A stretch of DNA of 64,000 bases from a bacterium UBP15_UBA6099. Lineage in GTDB: Bacteria; UBP15; UBA6099. The stretch spans positions 47,563 to 111,562 of the forward strand of contig DIWT01000021.1 of NCBI GenBank assembly GCA_002435745.1, given 5' to 3'. Numbering within the stretch: the stretch's first letter is position 1; the number at the start of each line of letters is the position of its first letter. This document shows, piece by piece, positions 43,201-50,942 of the stretch. The position numbers and the translations under genes are program-made. The notes below the pieces were generated by a model. That model saw only the letters and a list, made by a program, of their open reading frames with translations. It was not told where the DNA came from and did no database searches.

Positions 43201-43407
43201 GCGGCGGCATCTGCGGCGAAGACTCAGTTCTGGAAGCCGCTGTGCTGGTCGATTATCGGCGGGCTTTTCATCGCCACGACATTAACTCTGGTAATCATTC
43301 CTGTGGCGTATTACATTGTCGAAGGCTGGAGAAAAGGTTACTACGACAAAAGGAAAGGCGAAGAACCGGAGATTGAGGGCGATTCTTCTCATGCTCAGCT
43401 TCCGTGA
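40273..43407 (+). CDS. RND-family efflux permease (AcrB/HAE1-like)
   Basis: 1044 residues with the twofold RND layout: one N-terminal span, a large periplasmic loop, six spans (about 330-540), second loop, and the last six spans. TM4 contains 'LLALGMMVDNSIVVCENIYRHM', where the usual Asp-Asp is Asp-Asn, as in some RND branches. Such proteins use proton flow to expel drugs or lipids through a periplasmic adaptor and TolC-like channel. Neither partner gene is adjacent. GGGAGG lies upstream of the ATG. The substrate is unknown. Confidence 0.9.
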   Translation: MNLTKFFLEKPIFTIVIMLLLVWFGAGSLLKLRVETLPEVNAPVIYAAIPLVGGAPEEVESLVTIPVEQKIAELEDVSRVSSSSWHNVSLVVVYFNETVDPETKFKEFRDKISEAKALLPAEALDPIVQEISFENLPMMFLGFSGDNKSQHELSMYASTIKKELEAIPGVKRIVMTGATEKRIEIGMRPDALQKYGTDPLKYLIENLEKINTNFPGGKLTVMNKEYTVRTLGKFDKMADLKRMAVGTHEGEPIRLSMMADIEETYPQSETIAHVDGHRGVTLAIMKKRGHGTINVADRIKEKLKDYDNVVVMSDASEFVRHQIGELRNHAAWGVCLVLAVLFISLGFRVAAIVSFAIPMSFLMTFTAMYFKGMTIDMVSLFSLLLALGMMVDNSIVVCENIYRHMTLGKSADRAALEATNEVGWPIFSSTAAVVAAFLPIGIFLKGPIGEFTRPISIVVTFALLASLIVANFFNPVLCSIFMKKIKKEEERKSGRIGLRARAGYGRIVEWCLDHGMIVMSAAGLILVSSVLLVVLKIVGLQLFPQLDTAKFYIDLKTPPGSTMEDTRESVAKIEKFFDESKYVKHYVSNVGSSGTRIEIDDHIYFGSNIARFIVDLKPMKETGKSHKKILEEFRYRISTMFEDGTEAVFIEKVLGPPVGPPINIQVSGNDFARLRKTTEVIEEMLRNQRGVVDLKNDAPGNIPQIVLKTRQDELAGAGMTTRDIGGFIFLALTGHKIGDIMVGDEKTDIFLKIKKDPNQDVTALQSQSFTLPSGEEKYFSDLLSFQLTDGLSSIEREQGRRTITIEANVAAGFEAKRIVDALKLRMPGLREQMIAADPEMKNVNIEFAGETMLLGEAMKNLSVAFLVSMIFIYLILLIEFKSTTQPLIILVCVPYALVGVILTLLILGYSFSILAGIGLLCLVGIVVNNGIIYIDYANLLRERGMKRREACVEACLTRMRPIILTKITVILGILPLAAASAAKTQFWKPLCWSIIGGLFIATTLTLVIIPVAYYIVEGWRKGYYDKRKGEEPEIEGDSSHAQLP

Positions 43408-43544
43408 GGATGTGGATTTGCTCTTTGAGGATGCCCGTTATTAGAAATTTAGGCGATTTTTATATGTGCGGCAATTTGAACCTTATGGTCGGTTTTCCCG
43501 AGACCAAGCGGTTTTGTTGTGATAGAAAAGCCGCCAAATAATTA

Positions 43545-44117
43545 TCAGCTTGCTTGCGATGAATCATCTGCCGGTTGAGAATCCTCTTTGTCGCCTGAAG
43601 ATGCTTCCTCTTGAGCTTCGCCGTCTTCGATGTCCTCTTCATATTCCTTTCTGGTGATTGTATAAAAGGTGTCAGGCTCCGCGCGTTCGGTGAACGTTAT
43701 CCCGTTAAGATGGTCGATTTCGTGTTGGAAAATCCGAGCCAGATATCCTTCGGCATCCAATTTAATTTTTTTCATATCCAAGGTCTGCGCTTGAACGGTC
43801 ACGCGCTCGGCTCTGCAAACAGTGCCGTACAGAAGAGGAAAGCTCAGGCAGCCTTCGTCGCCATATTGGACTTCTTTTGAAAACTTTAGAATTCTAGGAT
43901 TGACGTAAACGCGCACGTCGTCTTGAGCGTGCATGACCGTGATGATTCTCACAGTACGGTTCACCTGATTGCCGGCAAGACCGACGCCGTTGCTGCAAAG
44001 CATGGTTTCGACCATGTCATCCGCGAGCAGACGCATTTCGTCAGTCACTTTTCTTATGCTTTTCGCCTGTTTTTTAAGCGTAGGATGCCCGTCGCAGACT
44101 ATTTCCAGTTTCGCCAT
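43545..44117 (-). CDS. def: Peptide deformylase with acidic tail
   Basis: 190 residues. Def removes the formyl group from new proteins' N-terminal Met. Motif 1 reads 'GVGLAGNQ' (usual GxGxAAxQ), motif 2 'EGCLSFP' supplies the metal-binding Cys, and motif 3 'QHEIDHLNG' the HExxH zinc/iron ligands. From about residue 157 the C-terminus is rich in Glu, Asp and Ser ('EYEEDIEDGEAQEEASSGD'), an unusual extension. GGGAGA lies 10 nt before the ATG on the minus strand. A promoter candidate is at 44159-44186. Confidence 0.92.
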   Translation of the reverse strand: MAKLEIVCDGHPTLKKQAKSIRKVTDEMRLLADDMVETMLCSNGVGLAGNQVNRTVRIITVMHAQDDVRVYVNPRILKFSKEVQYGDEGCLSFPLLYGTVCRAERVTVQAQTLDMKKIKLDAEGYLARIFQHEIDHLNGITFTERAEPDTFYTITRKEYEEDIEDGEAQEEASSGDKEDSQPADDSSQAS

Positions 44118-44420
44118 TTATGCAATGTCTCCCATTAAGACGCTGTCAACACATTGATAGTATAACGGTATTTTCAGATAGTTAAAACTGATGAGTGACG
44201 CAAAGAAGGCAGCTTAAAGTTAGGAGCGACTTGATTGTTCAAGGGTTATTAGGCACAATCGTCGTGACATGAAACGCGGATAGTTTTGCCGTCCTCCATA
44301 ATTGCTTGAATCGTTCCCGGTCAAAACAGCTTCAAGTCTTACAAGCTCTCGCTATTAATTAAAACCCGCCGGAACTGAGGTTCGAGATTCTCCGCAAAGC
44401 TGGCTCATTAAACTCTTCGA
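44118..44420. other. Gap between divergent def and toxin-antitoxin genes
   Basis: No gene or clear hairpin found. On the minus strand TTTAAC (plus 44181-44186), 16 bp, TATACT (plus 44159-44164) may be the def promoter. Confidence 0.45.
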
Positions 44421-44449
44421 TTGCGATTGCGTTTACAAAGCAGTATACT
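44421..44449 (+). promoter_or_regulatory. Promoter of the toxin-antitoxin pair
   Basis: TTGCGA (44421-44426), 17 bp, TATACT (44444-44449). An imperfect palindrome TACT-AATC-AGTA (44446-44457) overlaps the -10 and start and could be the antitoxin's operator. Confidence 0.5.
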
Positions 44450-44478
44450 AATCAGTAGACGGAAGGAGGTTGAGCGAC

Positions 44479-44805
44479 ATGGCGAACAGCAGCATAGTAA
44501 GGATTAACAATGAAACCAAAAGGACGCTTGAAGAACTATCAAGAAAATCGGGCGAGCCGATGCTCAACGTAATCGACAGAGCGATAGAAGAATACAGGCG
44601 GCGCGTATTTCTTGAGGAAACAAACGCAGCGTACGCGAAACTGAAAAAAGATGAAAAGGCGTCCGGAGAATATGATCGGGAGATAGCCGCATGGGATTCC
44701 ACCCTGATGGATGGCCTCGACGATTCGGAATCATGGGAAGAAGGCGGGAAGCAGGCATCAGGAAAGAAAGGAAGAAAAACCAATGATAAATCCCGCGCGA
44801 GGTGA
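44479..44805 (+). CDS. Ribbon-helix-helix-type antitoxin
   Basis: About 108 residues from the ATG at 44479 with GGAAGGAGG upstream. The first 45 residues ('SIVRINNETKRTLEELSRKSGEPMLNVIDRAIEEYRRR') fit a ribbon-helix-helix DNA-binding fold; the rest is charged and probably wraps the toxin. It overlaps the PemK/MazF gene by 23 nt. The pair would autoregulate from the promoter just upstream. Confidence 0.78.
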   Translation: MANSSIVRINNETKRTLEELSRKSGEPMLNVIDRAIEEYRRRVFLEETNAAYAKLKKDEKASGEYDREIAAWDSTLMDGLDDSESWEEGGKQASGKKGRKTNDKSRAR

Positions 44806-45124
44806 AATCTGGCTGGCGGATCTTAACCCCGTGAGGGGACACGAGCAAGGCGGACAGCGTCCTGTAATAGTAATTTCCGCAGATATTTACAATTCCGGCC
44901 CGGCGGGCCTTGTAGTTGTGTTGCCGCTAACAAGAACATATCGCGGCATACCTCTGCACGTTCAGATAAAGCCGCCTGATGGCGGCGTTAAAAGCCCTAG
45001 CGCCATACTCTGCGATGCCGTGAGGTCAATATCAAAAGACAGGCTTGTGAAAAAATCGGGCGTGGCGCCTTCCGCAGTAATTAAAGAAATCGAAGACAGA
45101 ATGAGAATACTTCTTGAACTATAG
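44783..45124 (+). CDS. MazF/PemK-family mRNA interferase toxin
   Basis: About 113 residues from the ATG at 44783. 'RGEIWLADLNPVRGHEQGGQRPVIVIS' is the classic PemK/MazF opening; 'VVVLPLTRT', 'SAILCDAVRSISKDRL' follow. This family cuts mRNA at short sequences when the antitoxin is lost. The start lies inside the antitoxin gene, ensuring coupled translation. Confidence 0.9.
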   Translation: MINPARGEIWLADLNPVRGHEQGGQRPVIVISADIYNSGPAGLVVVLPLTRTYRGIPLHVQIKPPDGGVKSPSAILCDAVRSISKDRLVKKSGVAPSAVIKEIEDRMRILLEL

Positions 45125-45220
45125 AAATGAAAGAAAATACCGCCCCCAACCGGAGCGCAATTCATTAAAAAAATTCGTGGAAACAAGCCGCCTGACTCGG
45201 CGCGCTGAGAGAACGCACTA

Positions 45221-45991
45221 ATGCACAACATTTTAAAATACTTATTCATAGTCAGCGCGGCGGTTTTCGTCATAAGCGGACTGACGAAGGACAGGCTTCC
45301 GAACCCGGACGGAATCGTCGAGGAGTTGTTGTTGGAGCCGTATCAGGAAGAAGTGGAGATTGAAGAATTCACGACAGAAAGAAAAGGCATCGTGTACACC
45401 GTCAACCCGCTGCATGAATATGACATTTACGGGCTTGTGGTTTCTTACAGCGACGCGCGCGGATTCTTGAACATCTCGCATAAGCGATGGGGCGACTATC
45501 TGAATATTAAGGACCTGTGTCTTATATGGGGACAGAACCTGCGAACGTCTCATTACAAGCAATTCAAGTTTACAAGCAGGGATTGGATGTGTCTTTACCG
45601 GACAAGGGATAACGAAGCTTATTTTGTGTTTAGAAGCGACAAGTTTTCAAACAATCATCTGTTGGTGGATGACAAGGATCTGATAAAGCTTGTGAGGAAA
45701 GCGCGCCGGGGAGATCAGGTTCACATCTCCGGTTATCTGTCAAAATATTCGCACGGCGGCGGGTTTTCGAGGGGCACGAGCACAACTAGGCTCGACAGCG
45801 GAAACGGAGCCTGCGAGACAATATATGTGACAGGGTTCGAGATATTGAAGCGTTCGCGTCCGGTGTTGGATATTTTGTTTGCCGTTTCCGGCATAGCCGC
45901 GGCGTCGAGCGCGCTAGCGATTATAATGATATTCTTTGTTTACACCGGGACCGCCCGCAAAGGCGCGGGCATAACGAACGCCCGGGACTAA
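45221..45991 (+). CDS. Unknown protein with two membrane spans
   Basis: 256 residues. A hydrophobic N-terminal segment (about 5-22) and a second span (about 214-242) bracket a domain of about 190 residues, probably outside the cytosol. The domain contains 'YDIYGLVVSYSDARGFLNI', 'DLCLIWGQNL', 'FTSRDWMCLYR' and 'GDQVHISGYLSKYSHGGGF'. The 'HISGYL' segment resembles OB-fold-like strands but this is a guess. I do not recognise a named family. It stands alone, 96 bp after the toxin gene and convergent with phoH. Confidence 0.65.
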   Translation: MHNILKYLFIVSAAVFVISGLTKDRLPNPDGIVEELLLEPYQEEVEIEEFTTERKGIVYTVNPLHEYDIYGLVVSYSDARGFLNISHKRWGDYLNIKDLCLIWGQNLRTSHYKQFKFTSRDWMCLYRTRDNEAYFVFRSDKFSNNHLLVDDKDLIKLVRKARRGDQVHISGYLSKYSHGGGFSRGTSTTRLDSGNGACETIYVTGFEILKRSRPVLDILFAVSGIAAASSALAIIMIFFVYTGTARKGAGITNARD

Positions 45992-46000
45992 AGAAAAGAA

Positions 46001-47329
46001 TCACAGCAGTTCGGCGGCGAGTTCGGCCAGTTTTGAGCGTTCCCCTTTGACCAGAGTGACGTGTCCTGCGGCGGGGCTGTCTTTAAATCTTTCGACGACA
46101 TAGTTAAGGCCGTTGCTGTTGGTGTCCAGATATGGATGGTCTATCTGATAAGGATCGCCGGTCAGAACGACTTTGGTGTTTTTTCCGGCGCGTGTGATAA
46201 TCGTTTTTACTTCATGTTGCGAAAGATTCTGCGCTTCGTCGACAATCATGAACTGGTTGGGGAGGCTGCGGCCTCTTATGTAAGTGAGAGGCTCTATGTT
46301 TATCATTCCCGTGCTTTCGACGAGTTCGCGGATTTTTCTTTTCTCGCGTTTTTTCTCCTGCGCGCCCAGCGTGAAAATCAGGTCGAGGTTGTCATAAAGC
46401 GGCTGCATCCACGGATCCATTTTTTCTTCGATGCTGCCGGGGAGGAATCCCAAATCTTTCCCCATCGGAACAACGGGGCGGGATATGAGGAGCCTCTCGA
46501 ATGCGCCGCGCTCTAAGACGGCGTGGCATCCGGCGGCCAACGCGATAAGCGTTTTGCCTGTTCCCGCGCGGCCGTTGAGCGTGACCAGACTAATCGAGTC
46601 GTCTATCAATAGTTCGAAAGCGAATAGCTGTTCGATGTTCAGCGGCTTGATGCCTGAGATGATGGCTTCGTATGAGTGTTTTAGAGGAACTATGGCTCCC
46701 GACTCTGCGTCGAAGCGGCCGTAAGCGGTTTTTCCGTTCTCAGCGCAGGAGAGTGACACAAGTTCGTGAGGCCGCATCGGTTCGGCGAGAACAAGTTTGC
46801 CGTTAGCCGCCAGTTCGTCCAGTTGAGACGCGGTTGCTTCCTTTTCGGCATATCCTTTGTACAGTTCCTCGAACTGTATTTTGCCCGGTTCATAGTCTAT
46901 CGTCACAAGGCCTATAGCCTCGGCTTTTATCCGCATATTTATATCTAAAGTTACGAAGACGCATAGGTTGTCCGGATTCTTAGATTGGATGGAAAGGGCT
47001 GTTGCGAGAATTCGGTTGTCTTCCTTGTTGCTCCGGAGGCTGGCTGGAAGCGAGCTCATAGGTTTGTCGCCGAACTCGACGGAGACATTGCAGCCATTTT
47101 CGAGAGTGACGCCCTCGGATAGGCTTCCGTTGACGGTTCTCAGGTTGTCAAGAATGCGGGAAGTCTGGCGGGCGTTGCGGCCTACGTCGTCCGAGCGGCG
47201 TTTCTGATCGTCGATTTCTTCGATTACTTCGAGAGGTATTTTGATTATTTCGTTTGGAAAAGCGTATATGGAATTCGGGTCGTTGATGAAGATGTTGGTG
47301 TCCGGGATGAGAATTCTCTTTTTGTCCAT
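46001..47329 (-). CDS. PIN-domain PhoH family ATPase
   Basis: 442 residues. The N-terminal PIN nuclease domain shows 'ILIPDTNIFINDPNS' with the first acidic residue at D10, later 'DDQKRRSDDVGRNARQ' and 'VFVTLDINMRIKAEA'. The C-terminal PhoH ATPase has P-loop 'LNGRAGTGKT' near 260 and 'MIVDEAQNLSQHE' near 367. The combination is the YlaK/PhoH2 type, described as an RNA helicase-nuclease. It is convergent with the unknown gene (9 bp gap) and 70 bp downstream of sppA. Confidence 0.9.
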   Translation of the reverse strand: MDKKRILIPDTNIFINDPNSIYAFPNEIIKIPLEVIEEIDDQKRRSDDVGRNARQTSRILDNLRTVNGSLSEGVTLENGCNVSVEFGDKPMSSLPASLRSNKEDNRILATALSIQSKNPDNLCVFVTLDINMRIKAEAIGLVTIDYEPGKIQFEELYKGYAEKEATASQLDELAANGKLVLAEPMRPHELVSLSCAENGKTAYGRFDAESGAIVPLKHSYEAIISGIKPLNIEQLFAFELLIDDSISLVTLNGRAGTGKTLIALAAGCHAVLERGAFERLLISRPVVPMGKDLGFLPGSIEEKMDPWMQPLYDNLDLIFTLGAQEKKREKRKIRELVESTGMINIEPLTYIRGRSLPNQFMIVDEAQNLSQHEVKTIITRAGKNTKVVLTGDPYQIDHPYLDTNSNGLNYVVERFKDSPAAGHVTLVKGERSKLAELAAELL

Positions 47330-47399
47330 TTGAAATAACCGCCTTTATATTTGTGCAAGACGGCATTCGACGCGCCGTCAATACAATCTCAGCCTGCGT

Positions 47400-48272
47400 T
47401 CAGCGCGCCTCGAAACCCGAATGAGAGCGCATCCAATCTATAACGCTTTCAGCCGCTCCGCGCCCGACGCTCTTGGGAGCGGACGACAGAAAACCCCGCA
47501 TTGCGACCAGAAGTTCTTCGCGAAAATCCTCGATATCGGCGACCATGAGATGTTTGAAATTCCCGATTATTTCACATTGTCGGATAGCTTCGGCTCTGCC
47601 GCCGAGCCGGTCAACAAGACCGAGGCTTTTCGCTTCGTCGCCGAGGAATATTCGTCCATCCGCCAGTTTTTCAACCTGTTTTTTTTCAAGGCCTCTGTTT
47701 TCCGCGACTGACGCCACGAATCTGTCGTGGATTTTATCTATATGTTCTTTAATGGCGCGGCGTTCTTTTTCGGAGATTTTTCTGAACGGGACGCCCATGT
47801 CTTTGAATTCGCCTGACTTGAAGCCTTCGTAGCCGACGCCGAATTTTTTCATAAGTTCTGAAAACTCCAGATGAGTTGAAATGACGCCGATGCTGCCGAC
47901 GGAACTCATAGGGTCAGCCACTATTCTGTCGCAGGCGCTGGCCGCCCAGTAGGCGCCTGAGGCGGCGACATCCCGCACCCAAGCCACTGTGGGCGCGCCC
48001 GCCGCGCGGATTGCGTCTGCGATTTCCTTGCTTGGAAGCACGGCCCCGCCGGGACTGTTTATCTCAAATATGAGACATCTTACGCCTCGGTCGACAGCCC
48101 ATTTGATTTTCTGCGAGATGCGGTCGGGACCGATTGAGCCGAAATGAGAGCCTGATGTTGCGGCGGAGGAAATGGGGCCGAATATCCTGATTTTTCCGAT
48201 AACCCGGCCTGCAAAAGGCCCCACCATCGCTCTTTGAAAGCGTTTTGTCGCCGCTTTTCCCATGCCGTCCAT
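47400..48272 (-). CDS. sppA: Cytosolic-looking SppA-type signal peptide peptidase (S49)
   Basis: About 290 residues from the ATG at 48272 (48263 is also possible; the SD is poor). S49 serine protease features: 'FEINSPGGAVLPSKEIADAI' near 88, 'DVAASGAYWAASACDRIVADPMSSVGSIGVI' with the catalytic Ser near 125, and a Lys further on ('GVGYEGFKSGEFKD', near 172) that is the likely general base. Unlike typical SppA there is no N-terminal membrane span. The gene starts divergently from the Rrf2 gene. Confidence 0.83.
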   Translation of the reverse strand: MDGMGKAATKRFQRAMVGPFAGRVIGKIRIFGPISSAATSGSHFGSIGPDRISQKIKWAVDRGVRCLIFEINSPGGAVLPSKEIADAIRAAGAPTVAWVRDVAASGAYWAASACDRIVADPMSSVGSIGVISTHLEFSELMKKFGVGYEGFKSGEFKDMGVPFRKISEKERRAIKEHIDKIHDRFVASVAENRGLEKKQVEKLADGRIFLGDEAKSLGLVDRLGGRAEAIRQCEIIGNFKHLMVADIEDFREELLVAMRGFLSSAPKSVGRGAAESVIDWMRSHSGFEAR

Positions 48273-48365
48273 GCCGCATAGTCTATCAGAGGGGGGGGGA
48301 ATTATCAAACGCGAGGTCGCGGCGGTTGCGGTTTATGAACTGAAGACTTGTTTGAATAATTATGG

Positions 48366-48392
48366 AATTGTAACACCAAAACTTATACAATT
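48366..48392. promoter_or_regulatory. Candidate Rrf2 operator (27-bp dyad)
   Basis: AATTGTA (48366-48372) and TACAATT (48386-48392) are exact reverse complements 13 bp apart, centred about 63 bp before the Rrf2 start. The right half overlaps a possible -10 (TATACA, 48384-48389). Rrf2 proteins usually bind dyads upstream of their own operon. Confidence 0.4.
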
Positions 48393-48441
48393 GATGTGGT
48401 TGGCGTTTGTGCGCGAGTTTGAATATATCGGAGGACGACTG

Positions 48442-48852
48442 ATGTCGAACATGTTAAAACTTTCGGACGCGGCGGCGATGGGTTTTCACGCTATGGCCAT
48501 AATGGGGACGAATTACAAGAAAGGGCCTGTCACCACAAAAGAAATTTCGGAGATGCTGGACGTTTCCGAGGCGCACATGAGCAAGGTGATTCAGAGGCTG
48601 GCCAAATCGGGGCTAGTCACCTCCACAAGGGGCCCGAAAGGCGGAAGCGAATTGGCTAAACCGCCTACGAAAATCAGGCTGATCGATGTGTACGAGGCTG
48701 TCGAGGGGCCGTTCAGAATTTCTGACTGCCTTCTGCACAAGAAAACCATGAAATGCAAAGAGTGCGCATTTCAGGGGCTTGCCCACGAGGTGAACAAGCT
48801 CGCGATGGATTACCTAAATCAGACTACTGTGGACAAGGTAAAGATAGGTTGA
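48442..48852 (+). CDS. Rrf2-family transcriptional regulator (IscR-like context)
   Basis: 136 residues from the ATG at 48442, which has GGAGG 7 nt upstream; the frame is open earlier but unsupported. A winged helix-turn-helix ('VTTKEISEMLDVSEAHMSKVIQRLAKSGLVTSTRGPKGG') is typical of Rrf2. Three cysteines in 'DCLLHKKTMKCKECAF' near residues 95-108 could bind an Fe-S cluster, with spacing (9 then 2 residues) different from IscR. It precedes nifU-nifS, so it probably senses Fe-S status and controls that operon. Confidence 0.85.
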   Translation: MSNMLKLSDAAAMGFHAMAIMGTNYKKGPVTTKEISEMLDVSEAHMSKVIQRLAKSGLVTSTRGPKGGSELAKPPTKIRLIDVYEAVEGPFRISDCLLHKKTMKCKECAFQGLAHEVNKLAMDYLNQTTVDKVKIG

Positions 48853-48923
48853 AGGCTCGTCGCGGAACAATGGCGGCGCGAACATAGTTATATGTGTAAA
48901 CGTTTGAAAGCAGGTGGAGGCTG

Positions 48924-49775
48924 ATGTGGGATTATACTGAAAAAGTTAAGGATCATTTTCTAAATCCGAGAAATACGGGAGTGATAGAAGACGCTCACGG
49001 AGTGGGGCAGGTAGGCTCCATGGCGTGCGGAGACGCGCTGAAGTTGATGTTCAAGCTGGACGCTGAAGGACGAATCGAGGACGCGAGATTTCAGACTTTC
49101 GGTTGCGCCAGCGCGATAGCCTCTTCATCCGCGCTGACTGAGATGATAAAGGGAAAAACCCTTGAAGAGGCCTCCACTATAACAAATCAGGACATAGCGG
49201 ACTATTTAGGCGGGCTTCCGGAGCAGAAAATGCACTGTTCTGTCATGGGGATGGAAGCGTTGCAGGCTGCTATCGAGAATTACAAATCCGGCGGCGATGC
49301 CGGCAATGTGGAAAAAACGGACAGCCGGGTAGTCTGCTCATGCTTCGGCGTGACCGAAAAAGAAATCGAGAAGGCCGTAGCTGAGAACGACTTGCGGACT
49401 GTAGAACAGGTTACGCATTATACGAAAGCCGGCGGAGGATGCGGCGGATGTCACAGCGACATAGAGGGAATTATAGCAAGAGTCAGAAGCGGGCTTGCGC
49501 AAGGAGAACCGACGCGGAAGAGGCCGTCTAAACTCACAAACATACAGAGGATAAAGCTTGTCGAAGAAGTTGTGGAGAGGGAAATAAGGCCGCAGCTTAA
49601 ACGCGACGGCGGAGACATAGAGCTTGTGGATATCGACGGGCCGCGAGTAGTCGTGGCGATGCGGGGCGCTTGCTCCAAATGCAGCGTCGCTCAGTTCACG
49701 CTTAGGGATGTCGTAGAGGCTAAGCTGCGCGAATTCGTGTCGGAAGACATTGTCGTCGAAGAGGAGAGCAAATAA
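48924..49775 (+). CDS. nifU: Three-domain NifU Fe-S scaffold protein
   Basis: 283 residues. An N-terminal IscU-like domain (1-125) has scaffold cysteines in 'SMACGDALKL', 'FGCASAIASS' and 'KMHCSVMG'. A central BFD-like [2Fe-2S] domain (about 133-190) has 'VVCSCFGVTEKEIEKAV' and 'GGGCGGCH'. A C-terminal NifU domain (about 205-283) has 'GACSKCSVAQ'. This full-length form is typical of nitrogen-fixing and many anaerobic bacteria. No nitrogenase gene is present, so a housekeeping role is likely. It is followed by nifS with 1-nt overlap. Confidence 0.93.
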   Translation: MWDYTEKVKDHFLNPRNTGVIEDAHGVGQVGSMACGDALKLMFKLDAEGRIEDARFQTFGCASAIASSSALTEMIKGKTLEEASTITNQDIADYLGGLPEQKMHCSVMGMEALQAAIENYKSGGDAGNVEKTDSRVVCSCFGVTEKEIEKAVAENDLRTVEQVTHYTKAGGGCGGCHSDIEGIIARVRSGLAQGEPTRKRPSKLTNIQRIKLVEEVVEREIRPQLKRDGGDIELVDIDGPRVVVAMRGACSKCSVAQFTLRDVVEAKLREFVSEDIVVEEESK

Positions 49776-50938
49776 TGGAAGTTTATCTCGATAATAACGC
49801 GACAACCCGAACAGCTCCGGAAGTGGTCGAGGCGATGGCTCCGTTTTTCGGGACCGAATACGGCAACCCGTCCAGCATGCACAATTTCGGCGGGAGAGTG
49901 AAGAAGCATATCGATGAAGCGAGGGAGAAAGCGGCGGCGCTGATAAACGCAGACCCCGCGGAGATTGTATTTACGAGTTGCGGCACGGAAAGCGATAATA
50001 TGGCGATAAGAGGCGCGCTTGAGGCTGAACCGGATAAACGGCACATAATCACTTCAAAGGTGGAGCATCCGGCGGTTCTGGCATCAGCGCGCTATATGAA
50101 AAGATTCGGATACAGGGTAACGGAGTTGTCTGTGGACGGGCAGGGAATGCTTGACCTGAACGAGTTGCGAGCCTCGATATCCGATGACACGGCGCTAGTG
50201 AGCCTGATGTGGGCTAACAACGAAACCGGAGTTTTATTTCCGATAAAAGAAGCGGCTGAAATTGCGCAGTCCAAAGGCGTTCCGTTTCACACGGACGCCG
50301 TGCAGGCGGTTGGCAAAATCCCCATCGACGTCAAGAAGACGCCGGTGAACATGTTGTCCATATCGGGGCACAAGTTGCACGCGACTAAAGGGATTGGCGT
50401 GTTCTACGCGCGGCGAGGCACGGCGGTCATGCCGTTCATGCACGGCGGACATCAGGAAAACGGTCGCCGCGCCGGCACAGAAAACGTTCCATACATCGTA
50501 GGATTGGGCCGCGCCGCCGAAATTGCGGCGGCGAACATAGACTCGGAGTTCGAACACGCCAAGAATCTACGCGACAGGTTGGAGTCCGCGTTGCTTGAAA
50601 AATGTCCTGATACAAGGCTCAACGGACATCCCGAACTGAGGCTTCCCAACACCTCGAATGTCAGTTTTGAATACATCGAGGGAGAAGCTATATTGCTGAT
50701 GCTAGACAATGTGGGAATAGCCGCGTCGTCGGGGTCGGCATGCACCTCCGGGTCGCTTGAGCCTTCTCATGTGATGCGCGCTATGGGAGTGCCGTTCACC
50801 GCCGCCCACGGTTCGATAAGGTTCAGCCTGTCCCGTTACAACACCCAAGAAGAAATTGAATACGTCATAGAGAAGATGCCTCCGATAGCTGAAAGGCTGA
50901 GAGCTATGTCGCCTTTCACGCCGAAAAAGGCGGGATGA
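49775..50938 (+). CDS. nifS: Cysteine desulfurase NifS/IscS
   Basis: 387 residues. It releases sulfur from cysteine for NifU. 'MEVYLDNNATTRTAPEV' is the classic N-terminus, the PLP Lys is K200 in 'SISGHKLHATKG', and the catalytic Cys is C323 in 'SSGSACTSGSLEPSHVMRAMG'. Length and motifs fit the NifS/IscS group. It starts inside the nifU stop and is 4 bp before the next gene. Confidence 0.95.
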   Translation: MEVYLDNNATTRTAPEVVEAMAPFFGTEYGNPSSMHNFGGRVKKHIDEAREKAAALINADPAEIVFTSCGTESDNMAIRGALEAEPDKRHIITSKVEHPAVLASARYMKRFGYRVTELSVDGQGMLDLNELRASISDDTALVSLMWANNETGVLFPIKEAAEIAQSKGVPFHTDAVQAVGKIPIDVKKTPVNMLSISGHKLHATKGIGVFYARRGTAVMPFMHGGHQENGRRAGTENVPYIVGLGRAAEIAAANIDSEFEHAKNLRDRLESALLEKCPDTRLNGHPELRLPNTSNVSFEYIEGEAILLMLDNVGIAASSGSACTSGSLEPSHVMRAMGVPFTAAHGSIRFSLSRYNTQEEIEYVIEKMPPIAERLRAMSPFTPKKAG

Positions 50939-50942
50939 AAAT

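Noticed and set aside
48262..48441. Upstream extension of the Rrf2 gene
   Set aside because: It overlaps the sppA start and the operator candidate; the ATG at 48442 has a strong SD.
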